Source of the DNA: Lysinibacillus_B sp031181585
Lineage (GTDB): Bacteria; Bacillota; Bacilli; Bacillales_A; Planococcaceae
Direction: 5' to 3'
NCBI RefSeq assembly: GCF_047301505.1
Contig: NZ_CP154840.1
Coordinates: 4,464,001-4,528,000, forward strand
Length of the DNA: 64,000 nt
A model generated the notes under the pieces. The model made no database searches, had not been told where the DNA came from, and saw only the letters and a program-made list of their open reading frames with translations. Below, piece by piece: positions 57,300 through 64,000 of this stretch (within the stretch, counting starts at the first letter, position 1; each line of letters opens with the position of its first letter). Made by a program: the position numbers and the translations under genes.

Positions 57300-58166
57300 A
57301 TGCTGTATGTAAAGGCGCCCGCTAAAATTAATTTAACATTAGATGTTTTATATAAAAGACCCGATCAATATCATGAAGTGGAAATGATTATGACAACAGT
57401 GGATCTTGCCGACCGGATTGGCTTAGAAGCACGTAAAGATGGTCTTATTAAAATTATTTCAGCTGATCGCTTTGTCCCGGATGATGAGCGAAATTTTGCT
57501 TACCAGGCGGCAAAGCTATTAAAGGATACATATGGAATTTCCGAAGGTGTATCAATTAAAATTGATAAAGAAATACCTATTGCAGCTGGGTTAGCTGGTG
57601 GCAGCAGTGATGCAGCTGCTACTTTACGCGGGTTGAATGAGATGTGGAACTTGAATTTGACAATGGATGAACTCGCTGAGCATGGCTCAAAAATAGGTTC
57701 GGATGTTTCTTTCTGTGTCTATGGTGGAACGGCACTGGCTACAGGGCGTGGAGAGAAAATAGAAGAATTGCCAGCTCCGCCTGCATGTTGGGTCGTATTA
57801 GCGAAGCCGAAAATCGGTGTTTCTACGGCAGATGTATATGGAGGACTTAAGCTAGATGGTATCAAGCATCCAAATACTAAACAAATGATTAAGGCAATTG
57901 AGAAGCAGAACTACGAGCTTGTCTGTCAATCACTCGGAAATGTACTGGAGACGGTAACCTTTAACCTGCATCCTGAAGTTGTGACAATTAAAGAACAAAT
58001 GCATCGCTTCGGGGCAGATGCAGTACTGATGAGCGGCAGTGGGCCCACTGTCTTTGGATTAGTGGATTCAGAAACACGAGCTACACGTATTTATAATGGG
58101 CTACGAGGCTTTTGTGAAGAGGTATATGTGGTCCGTATGCTGGGTGAGCGGAATCCACTTGCTTAA
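57300..58166 (+). CDS. ispE: 4-diphosphocytidyl-2-C-methyl-D-erythritol kinase
   Basis: 288-residue GHMP kinase of the MEP isoprenoid pathway. APAKINLTLDVL at the start, the ATP loop PIAAGLAGGSSDAAA and the C-terminal MSGSGPTVFG are hallmarks. AAGGAGG precedes ATG 57300. It lies between sspF and purR as in B. subtilis. Confidence 0.96.
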   Translation: MLYVKAPAKINLTLDVLYKRPDQYHEVEMIMTTVDLADRIGLEARKDGLIKIISADRFVPDDERNFAYQAAKLLKDTYGISEGVSIKIDKEIPIAAGLAGGSSDAAATLRGLNEMWNLNLTMDELAEHGSKIGSDVSFCVYGGTALATGRGEKIEELPAPPACWVVLAKPKIGVSTADVYGGLKLDGIKHPNTKQMIKAIEKQNYELVCQSLGNVLETVTFNLHPEVVTIKEQMHRFGADAVLMSGSGPTVFGLVDSETRATRIYNGLRGFCEEVYVVRMLGERNPLA

Positions 58167-58196
58167 AAACGTATATTTGTGGTAATTTACGTATTA

Positions 58197-58209
58197 AAAG
58201 TTCGTGTTT
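58197..58209. promoter_or_regulatory. Candidate PurBox at purR
   Basis: On the minus strand AAACACGAACTTT matches the PurBox AWWWCCGAACWWT at 11 of 13 positions, 35 bp before purR. Suggests autoregulation; a second box is not clear. Confidence 0.4.
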
Positions 58210-58243
58210 GTAATGGTTTAATTATTGTATGGGAGAGGATCAA

Positions 58244-59074
58244 ATGAAATGGAAGCGCAGTGAACGTCTTGTTGATATGACTTACTATCTGCTTGAGCAT
58301 CCACATCAGCTGATCCCGCTAACTTATTTTTCTAATCTATATCAATCCGCAAAATCCTCTATTAGTGAAGATTTGTCGATTGTAAAGGAAACATTCGAAG
58401 AAAAAGGAATCGGGTTGCTGATGACAGTGCCTGGCGCAGCAGGCGGAGTAAAATATATCCCGAAAACGTCCGAACAGGACGTAAAGGATATTATTAATGA
58501 GCTTATTGTAGAGCTTGGACAGTCGGATCGCTTGTTACCGGGCGGCTACTTATTTATGACAGATTTATTGGGAAATCCAGACTTGATGAATCGGGTGGGA
58601 AAAGTATTCGCAAGCGCGTTTGCGGACAAGCAGATAGATGTAATTATGACCGTAGCGACAAAGGGAATTTCAATTGCCCATGCTATCGCGCGTCATTTAA
58701 ACGTACCAGTCGTCGTTGTCCGCCGTGATAGCAAAGTGACGGAAGGTTCTACAGTAAGCATTAATTATGTATCCGGCTCTTCTCGCCGAATTCAGACAAT
58801 GGTTTTGTCAAAGCGCAGTATGAAGAGCGGTCAGCGTGTCCTCATTACGGATGATTTCATGAAAGTAGGAGGCACAATGAACGGCATGAAGAACCTGCTT
58901 GAAGAGTTTGATTGTGAGCTGGCAGGAATTGCTGTTCTCGTGGAGGCAGAGCATGCAGATGAAACACTTGTAGACGACTACTACTCATTAGTAAAGCTGC
59001 ATGAAGTAAATGAGAAAGATCGTACGATAGCGTTAAGTGAAGGCAATTATTTTTCAAAGGGGAGAAAAGTATGA
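58244..59074 (+). CDS. purR: Purine operon repressor PurR
   Basis: 276 residues. N-terminal winged helix (RSERLVDMTYYLLEHP, then SAKSSISEDLSIVKETF) fused to a phosphoribosyltransferase-like domain that binds PRPP, with the motif VLITDDFMKVGGT. PRPP is made by Prs, coded at 61642. ATG 58244 follows GGGAGAGG; an ATG at 58229 precedes it. Overlaps ridA by 4 bp. Confidence 0.96.
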   Translation: MKWKRSERLVDMTYYLLEHPHQLIPLTYFSNLYQSAKSSISEDLSIVKETFEEKGIGLLMTVPGAAGGVKYIPKTSEQDVKDIINELIVELGQSDRLLPGGYLFMTDLLGNPDLMNRVGKVFASAFADKQIDVIMTVATKGISIAHAIARHLNVPVVVVRRDSKVTEGSTVSINYVSGSSRRIQTMVLSKRSMKSGQRVLITDDFMKVGGTMNGMKNLLEEFDCELAGIAVLVEAEHADETLVDDYYSLVKLHEVNEKDRTIALSEGNYFSKGRKV

Positions 59075-59445
59075 AAACAGTATCGACAAACAATGCACCG
59101 GCAGCGATCGGTCCTTATGCACAAGGAATTATTGTAAACAATATGTTTTATTCTTCAGGACAGATCCCATTAACAGCAGCAGGCGAGCTAGTTGAAGGAG
59201 ATATCAAAGAACAGACAAACCAAGTATTTGAAAATTTGAAAGCTGTTCTTGCAGCAGCAGGCAGCTCACTAAATCAAGTCGTAAAAACGACAGTATTTAT
59301 GAAAGATATGAATGACTTTGCAGAGATGAATGAAGTGTATGCAAGTCATTTCGGTGATCACAAGCCGGCACGCTCAGCGGTAGAAGTAGCCCGTTTACCA
59401 AAGGATGTAAAAGTAGAAATAGAAGTGATTGCATTAGTTAAATAA
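59071..59445 (+). CDS. ridA: RidA family enamine/imine deaminase (YabJ)
   Basis: 124 residues. The start APAAIGPYAQGI, the middle FYSSGQIPL, and the Arg/Glu motif ARSAVEVARLPKD are typical. Removes reactive enamines made by PLP enzymes. AAAGGGGAG precedes the ATG, within the last codon of purR. Confidence 0.95.
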   Translation: MKTVSTNNAPAAIGPYAQGIIVNNMFYSSGQIPLTAAGELVEGDIKEQTNQVFENLKAVLAAAGSSLNQVVKTTVFMKDMNDFAEMNEVYASHFGDHKPARSAVEVARLPKDVKVEIEVIALVK

Positions 59446-59452
59446 TGTTTAG

Positions 59453-59482
59453 AAAGCGCTGCATATAAGCGGTGCTTTTTTT
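59453..59482 (+). terminator. purR-ridA terminator
   Basis: AAAGCGCTGC/GCGGTGCTTT stem with wobble pairs then TTTTTTT. Confidence 0.85.
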
Positions 59483-59530
59483 GCGGAAAAAAGCCCTCAG
59501 CAACCCCTAAAAGATGCCAGTAGCAGAACA

Positions 59531-59576
59531 GTTTGATAGACGACAGGAAGAATAGCAACCATGTTGCTGATCAAAC
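59531..59576. other. Nested inverted repeats upstream of spoVG
   Basis: Outer GTTTGAT/ATCAAAC (59531-59537, 59570-59576) encloses a perfect inner AGCAAC-CAT-GTTGCT (59554-59568). It lies between the ridA terminator and the spoVG promoter, with no T run. Role unknown. Confidence 0.4.
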
Positions 59577-59659
59577 ATATATTTAAGAGAATTCTATATT
59601 ACGGAATAGTAAATAGATCTAAAAATTTAAAATATTTATAAATTTCCACTAACTAAAGA

Positions 59660-59686
59660 AGGATTTTTCGTTTTTTTGAAGAAATT
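59660..59686 (+). promoter_or_regulatory. Candidate SigH promoter of spoVG
   Basis: AGGATTT at 59660-59666 and AGAAATT at 59680-59686 separated by 13 bases, close to the SigH pattern AGGAWWW-N11-12-RNGAATWW. spoVG is SigH-dependent in B. subtilis. Confidence 0.55.
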
Positions 59687-59729
59687 AACTCTCATAAAAG
59701 ATGGCATCTTAGAAGAGAGGGGTGAAAGA

Positions 59730-60029
59730 ATGGAAGTAACAGATGTAAGATTACGTCGGGTGCAGACAGATGGTAGAATGCGTGCGATCGCTTCCATCAC
59801 ATTGGATGATGAGTTTGTGGTACATGATATTCGAGTGATTGATGGAAATTCTGGTCTGTTTGTAGCAATGCCAAGCAAGCGTACGCCGGATGGTGAGTTC
59901 CGTGACATTGCGCATCCAATCAATTCAGGAACACGCAATAAGATTCAGGAAATCGTCCTAGCTGCTTATCATGCTTCAGATGAAGAAAATGAAGAGGAAG
60001 TCCTAGAACTGGAAGAAGCGAATGTCTAA
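59730..60029 (+). CDS. spoVG: Septation/RNA-binding regulator SpoVG
   Basis: 99 residues; begins MEVTDVRLRRVQTDGRMRAI and holds FVAMPSKRTPDGEFRDIAHP. SpoVG acts at spore division and binds nucleic acids. ATG 59730 follows GAGGGGTG; the in-frame upstream start at 59676 lies inside the SigH promoter. Acidic tail is slightly longer than usual. Own terminator. Confidence 0.96.
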   Translation: MEVTDVRLRRVQTDGRMRAIASITLDDEFVVHDIRVIDGNSGLFVAMPSKRTPDGEFRDIAHPINSGTRNKIQEIVLAAYHASDEENEEEVLELEEANV

Positions 60030-60042
60030 TTTTTATATAAAG

Positions 60043-60075
60043 AGAGTCTACTCTACTAAGGGTAGACTCTTTTTA
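60043..60075 (+). terminator. spoVG terminator
   Basis: AGAGTCTAC/GTAGACTCT stem followed by TTTTTAT. Confidence 0.88.
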
Positions 60076-60178
60076 TATGGAGAAGGAGCAGAAATCTGCC
60101 CGAATAAGCGTTTTCAAGACGTAAAGGACAGGTATTAAAAAATGCGGATGTGTCAATGTTTTGTCAAGTCCGAATACC

Positions 60179-60207
60179 TTGAAAATCGTGTGAATTTACT
60201 ATATAGT
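60179..60207 (+). promoter_or_regulatory. glmU promoter
   Basis: TTGAAA (60179-60184), 17-base spacer, TATAGT (60202-60207). Confidence 0.72.
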
Positions 60208-60243
60208 CATAAGAGACAATGAGCTGAATTGGGGGACTTAAAG

Positions 60244-61611
60244 ATGACTAATATTTTTGCTATCGTGCTAGCAGCTGGTCAGGGAACACGTATGAAGTCC
60301 AAATTATATAAAGTGCTCCACCCTGTTTGCGGCAAGCCAATGGTTCAACACGTTGTAGATCACATCGAAACTTTAGATGTAGAACGTATTGTAACGGTTG
60401 TCGGACATGGCGCCGAAATGGTGAAAGAACAGCTAGGAGAGCAAAGTGAATATGTGTTACAAGCAGAACAGCTTGGAACAGCCCATGCTGTACAACAGGC
60501 CGAACCTGTTCTTGGTACGCTTGAAGGCACAACATTAGTGGTTTGTGGTGATACACCATTAATCCGCCCTGAAACAATGAAAGCCCTATTTGACTACCAT
60601 ACTTCACAAAACGCTAAAGCGACTATTTTAACAGCAGTGGCAGAAGATCCGACTGGTTATGGCCGCGTTTTACGGGATGCTGAAGGAAGTGTAGCTCAAA
60701 TTGTAGAACAAAAGGATGCAACAGAAGAGCAAAAGAAAGTAACAGAAATCAATACAGGTACTTACTGTTTTGATAATAAGGCACTATTCGAAGCTTTGAA
60801 ACTTGTAAGAAACGATAATGCGCAAGGAGAATTTTATCTTCCAGACGTTATCGAAATTCTACAGAAGCAAGGAGATCTTGTTGCTGCATATGTAACAGAA
60901 GATTTTGAGGAAACACTTGGTGTTAACGACCGTTTTGCCCTTTCTCAGGCAGAGGAGATTATGCGTGCTCGCATTAATGAGCGTCATATGCGTAACGGTG
61001 TTACAATTATTAACCCTTCTACGACTCATATTAGTGCCGATGCAATTATCGGCTCTGATACTGTGATTCAACCAGGTTGTATCATTGAAGGAAAGTCAGT
61101 AATCGGTGAAGATTGTATTATCGGGCCAAACAGTCATATTGTAGATAGTGAAGTCGGCAATGCGACAACAATCCACAGCTCTGTTGTCCTGCAAAGTAAA
61201 GTAGGTAATGAAACAGCTGTTGGACCATTTGCGCACCTTCGTCCAGCTTCTTCGCTTGGTGACCATGTAAAGATTGGTAACTTTGTAGAAGTGAAGAAAA
61301 GTAATTTAGGTGACCATACAAAAGTGTCGCATTTAAGTTACATAGGAGACGCTGAAGTAGGGGATAATTGCAATATTGGCTGCGGTACAATTACAGTCAA
61401 TTATGACGGCAAGAACAAATTTAAAACAGTTATTGAAGATGACGTATTTGTAGGATGCAATTCAAATTTAGTGGCGCCGGTTACATTAGGAGCTGGCTCA
61501 TTCATCGCTGCAGGTTCAACTGTCACGAAGGATGTACCAGGTGATGCGTTAGCGATTGCACGCGCACGCCAGGAAAATAAATTAAATTACGTTAGTAACA
61601 AATTAAAATAA
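60244..61611 (+). CDS. glmU: Bifunctional GlmU (UDP-GlcNAc synthesis)
   Basis: 455 residues. The N-terminal uridyltransferase has LAAGQGTRMKSKLYKVLHP. The C-terminal left-handed beta-helix of hexapeptide repeats is the acetyltransferase. Makes UDP-GlcNAc for peptidoglycan and teichoic acid. ATG 60244 follows GGGGG; a TTG at 60229 precedes it. Followed by prs after 30 bp. Confidence 0.97.
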   Translation: MTNIFAIVLAAGQGTRMKSKLYKVLHPVCGKPMVQHVVDHIETLDVERIVTVVGHGAEMVKEQLGEQSEYVLQAEQLGTAHAVQQAEPVLGTLEGTTLVVCGDTPLIRPETMKALFDYHTSQNAKATILTAVAEDPTGYGRVLRDAEGSVAQIVEQKDATEEQKKVTEINTGTYCFDNKALFEALKLVRNDNAQGEFYLPDVIEILQKQGDLVAAYVTEDFEETLGVNDRFALSQAEEIMRARINERHMRNGVTIINPSTTHISADAIIGSDTVIQPGCIIEGKSVIGEDCIIGPNSHIVDSEVGNATTIHSSVVLQSKVGNETAVGPFAHLRPASSLGDHVKIGNFVEVKKSNLGDHTKVSHLSYIGDAEVGDNCNIGCGTITVNYDGKNKFKTVIEDDVFVGCNSNLVAPVTLGAGSFIAAGSTVTKDVPGDALAIARARQENKLNYVSNKLK

Positions 61612-61641
61612 ATTCATTAATTAGAAAAACAGGAGGCCATC

Positions 61642-62601
61642 ATGCCGTATCAATACGCTGACTCAAAATTAAAAATCTTCTCGCTAAACTCTAACAATCC
61701 CCTTGCACAAGAAATTGCAAACGAAATGGGCTGTGAGCTTGGTAAATCATCTGTAAAGCATTTCAGTGATGGAGAAATTCAAATTAGTATTGAAGAAAGT
61801 ATTCGCGGTTGCGACGTATTCATCGTTCAATCCACTTCTGCACCTGTAAATGAACATCTCATGGAGCTATTAATTATGGTTGACGCTGTAAAACGTGCTT
61901 CAGCTCGTACAGTAAATGTAGTAATGCCATACTACGGATATGCACGTCAAGACCGTAAAGCAAAAGCTCGTGAGCCAATTACAGCAAAACTAGTAGCAAA
62001 CCTTCTAGAGACTGCGGGAGCTACTCGTGTAATTGTATTAGATTTACATGCACCACAAATCCAAGGTTTCTTCGACATTTTAATCGACCACTTAGTGGCA
62101 GTGCCTATTTTATCTGATTACTTCAAAACGAAAGGATTTAATCCGGATGATGTTGTAATCGTATCGCCTGACCACGGCGGTGTAACGCGTGCCCGTAAAA
62201 TGGCAGAGCGTTTGAAGGCTCCAATTGCCATTATTGATAAACGTCGTCCAAAACCTAACGTAGCAGAAGTAATGAATATTGTTGGTAATGTTGAAGGCAA
62301 GGTGGCTATCTTGATCGATGATATCATCGATACAGCAGGTACAATTACAATTGGTGCGAATGCTTTGCTTGAAGCCGGTGCAAAAGAGGTTTATGCTTGC
62401 TGTTCTCACCCTGTATTATCAGGTCCTGCAATTGAGCGTATTGAAAACTCAGTGATTAAAGAATTGGTTGTGACAAACACAATTCAATTAACGGATGATC
62501 GTAAATCTCCAAAAATCAAACAGCTTTCAGTAGCTGGATTGATGGCTGATGCTATTTCTCGCGTATATGAAAATAAATCTGTCAGCACATTATTTGATTA
62601 A
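61642..62601 (+). CDS. prs: Ribose-phosphate pyrophosphokinase
   Basis: 319 residues; makes PRPP from ribose-5-phosphate and ATP. The loop PYYGYARQDRK, the DLHAPQIQGFF motif and the PRPP loop ILIDDIIDTAGT are seen. ACAGGAGGCC precedes the ATG. PRPP is the effector of PurR coded nearby. Confidence 0.98.
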   Translation: MPYQYADSKLKIFSLNSNNPLAQEIANEMGCELGKSSVKHFSDGEIQISIEESIRGCDVFIVQSTSAPVNEHLMELLIMVDAVKRASARTVNVVMPYYGYARQDRKAKAREPITAKLVANLLETAGATRVIVLDLHAPQIQGFFDILIDHLVAVPILSDYFKTKGFNPDDVVIVSPDHGGVTRARKMAERLKAPIAIIDKRRPKPNVAEVMNIVGNVEGKVAILIDDIIDTAGTITIGANALLEAGAKEVYACCSHPVLSGPAIERIENSVIKELVVTNTIQLTDDRKSPKIKQLSVAGLMADAISRVYENKSVSTLFD

Positions 62602-62616
62602 TTAAATAAACCGAAA

Positions 62617-62646
62617 GCCTTGTTCCTATAGGGACAAGGCATTTTT
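62617..62646 (+). terminator. glmU-prs terminator
   Basis: GCCTTGTTCC-TATA-GGGACAAGGC stem (one wobble) then ATTTTT. Confidence 0.88.
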
Positions 62647-62722
62647 GCTTCCTGAGGATTTATAAAATTCAATATTGTAGACAAAGTTTAGAAAACTGTG
62701 CAGTCTATTTGGTGCTTTTGTT

Positions 62723-62757
62723 TTGACACTTGGTTTAAAATTTCCTATATAGGGTAA
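62723..62757 (+). promoter_or_regulatory. Overlapping SigA and SigB promoters of ctc
   Basis: SigA: TTGACA (62723-62728), 17-base spacer, TATATA (62746-62751). SigB: GTTTAA (62733-62738), 13-base spacer, GGGTAA (62752-62757), near the consensus GTTTAA-N12-14-GGGTAT. ctc is the classic SigB gene in B. subtilis. Confidence 0.75.
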
Positions 62758-62799
62758 AGAATAAAGTGAAAATATTTACGGAAAAGGGGATTGTGAGAT

Positions 62800-63450
62800 A
62801 TGAGTACAGTAATAGAAGCAACAAAACGCGAAGCTGGCGCTCGTTCGATTTTAACCGAAGTACGAAATAATGGTAGCATACCAGCAAATGTGTATGGTTA
62901 CAACACAGAGGCGACACCTATTAGTGTGAACGCAAAAGATTTACTTAAAGAAATTCAAACAAACGGTCAAAATGCCGTATTTAAATTAAATATTGAAGGA
63001 AAAACAGTAAATGCTGTAATCAATGAAATTCAGCGCGATGCATTAAAAGGTCTTGTTAAGCACGTTGACTTCCAAGCAATCAGCATGAATCAGGAGATTG
63101 AAGTAGAGGTACCTGTTACGATTGTTGGTGAGTCAGCAGGCGTAAAAGAAGGCGGCGTATTAACGCAGCCAAACCGAGAATTAAAAATTAAAGTAAAACC
63201 GTCGGATATCCCGGAAGCAATTGAAATTGATGTATCAAATTTAGGCGTCGGTGATACATTGTCATTAGTTGATATACGCGAAAAAATTAACTATGAAGTA
63301 CTAAATGACGATGATTATACATTGGCTACAGTTACACCTCCAACTAAGGGTGACGAGGGAGCAGATACGGATGCTGAAGGTGTGACAGCAGATGACGTAG
63401 AAGCAACAGGAGAAAAGTTAGATCCGGACCGACCTGGACGAGAAGATTAA
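62800..63450 (+). CDS. ctc: General stress protein Ctc / ribosomal protein bL25
   Basis: 216 residues. An N-terminal 5S-binding L25 domain (about 1-90) and a C-terminal TL5-type beta domain are present, followed by an acidic tail. Binds 5S rRNA under stress. AAAAGGGG lies upstream of the ATG. Placed between prs and pth as in B. subtilis. Confidence 0.95.
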   Translation: MSTVIEATKREAGARSILTEVRNNGSIPANVYGYNTEATPISVNAKDLLKEIQTNGQNAVFKLNIEGKTVNAVINEIQRDALKGLVKHVDFQAISMNQEIEVEVPVTIVGESAGVKEGGVLTQPNRELKIKVKPSDIPEAIEIDVSNLGVGDTLSLVDIREKINYEVLNDDDYTLATVTPPTKGDEGADTDAEGVTADDVEATGEKLDPDRPGRED

Positions 63451-63456
63451 GAAATG

Positions 63457-63485
63457 GGAGTTCCTTTTAAAGGGACTCCTTTTTT
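63457..63485 (+). terminator. ctc terminator
   Basis: GGAGTTCC and GGGACTCC pair around TTTTAAA, then TTTTTT. The remaining bases to pth (63486-63762) show nothing recognisable. Confidence 0.85.
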
Positions 63486-63762
63486 ACGGATTATTTTATA
63501 GTAAATCGTTATAGGTGATGGCGGCTTTTCGGCTGTTTTGATAAGTAGAAGAAATGGCGATGAAAGGTCCGTAGTTTTTGCAGTAGTGCCTGGACTATCG
63601 TATGTTTGTGAATCGGCAGGTATATTCTTAGAGGGCTCTTTGGTCACTTTTATTAATTCTATAAAGAACTTATTACCTTAGTCCATTTTTCTGTAGAAAG
63701 AACTTTTTCGAAGGTTATGGTAAAATAAGCTACGATTAAAAATTCGAATGAGGTTAATAAAT

Positions 63763-64000
63763 ATGAAACTAATTATTGGTTTGGGTAATCCAGGGAAGGC
63801 TTATGACCATACCCGTCATAATATAGGATTTGATGTTATCGATGAATTGGCAGGTAAATGGGGAGCTCCGTTAAATCAATCAAAATTTAATGGTATGTAT
63901 GCAACAATACACCGCCCTGAAGGTAAAGTAATGCTATTAAAGCCGCTGACATATATGAATTTGTCAGGTGAATGTGTGCGGCCGATAATGGATTATTTTG
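63763..64000 (+). CDS. pth: Peptidyl-tRNA hydrolase, 5' part only
   Basis: Runs off the right edge after about 79 codons. MKLIIGLGNPGKAY, the catalytic histidine in HTRHNIGF and KPLTYMNLSG identify Pth, which frees tRNAs from stalled peptidyl-tRNA. GAATGAGGT lies upstream of ATG 63763. Confidence 0.95.
   Translation, partial: MKLIIGLGNPGKAYDHTRHNIGFDVIDELAGKWGAPLNQSKFNGMYATIHRPEGKVMLLKPLTYMNLSGECVRPIMDYF

Overview
The window is low-GC Firmicutes chromosome from the origin-proximal, rRNA-rich part of a spore-forming member of the Bacillales. Gene content and order follow the Bacillus subtilis guaB to pth stretch: guaB-dacA, serS, dgk/dck, tRNA-Ser, SRP RNA-dnaX-ebfC-recR-yaaL-bofA, an rrn operon, speA-like-tmk-darA-yaaR-holB-ricT-yabA-yabB-yazA-rsmI, abrB, metS-tatD-yabE-rnmV-rsmA, veg-sspF-ispE-purR-ridA-spoVG-glmU-prs-ctc-pth. 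Sporulation markers (bofA, sspF, spoVG, abrB with Spo0A boxes) show an endospore former. The accessory content and missing neighbours (no pdxST after dacA, no csfB-xpaC-yaaN after the rRNA, no yabG before veg) suggest a Lysinibacillus/Solibacillus-type Planococcaceae/Caryophanaceae genome; that taxonomic call is inference.

Layout. 1-8.7 kb: guaB, dacA, an asparagine synthetase, a MocR/PdxR-type regulator, serS with its own serine T-box, and a GNAT acetyltransferase. 8.9-30.2 kb is an accessory segment inserted in the conserved order: an ECF sigma/anti-sigma-like pair; an acetoacetate/short-chain fatty acid module (AtoE-type transporter, LysR regulator, scoAB); inverted tadA; an unrecognised Glu-rich coiled-coil protein; dgk-dck; an MBOAT plus SGNH-like acyl-transfer pair; an RraA-like protein; an acyl-CoA catabolic cluster (acyl-CoA dehydrogenase, SDR, TetR, APH-like kinase, decayed acyl-CoA synthetase) with two matching TetR-type operators; and a GlnK/GlnL-like two-component system next to a dicarboxylate/amino acid symporter. 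30.4-35.4 kb returns to the conserved backbone, followed by one 16S-23S-5S operon with three tandem promoters. Directly after 5S lie two ~315-bp tandem units that each end in a partial 5S 3' end. From 42.4 kb to the end the order is almost entirely core.

How the genes work together. The core part joins nucleotide supply (guaB, dgk, dck, tmk, prs, purR), replication and repair (dnaX, holB, recR, yabA), translation (serS, metS, rRNA, tRNA modification and rRNA methylation), envelope building (dacA, glmU, ispE, yabE) and the growth/sporulation switch (abrB, spoVG, ricT, bofA, sspF). The accessory part is mostly about using organic acids. Its most interesting piece is the dehydrogenase/SDR/APH-kinase cluster, whose gene set parallels the levulinate (lva) and ACAD10/11 route for 4-hydroxyacyl-CoAs, with a TetR regulator whose apparent binding sites sit at both transcription units. 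No CRISPR array, prophage or intact transposase was seen.
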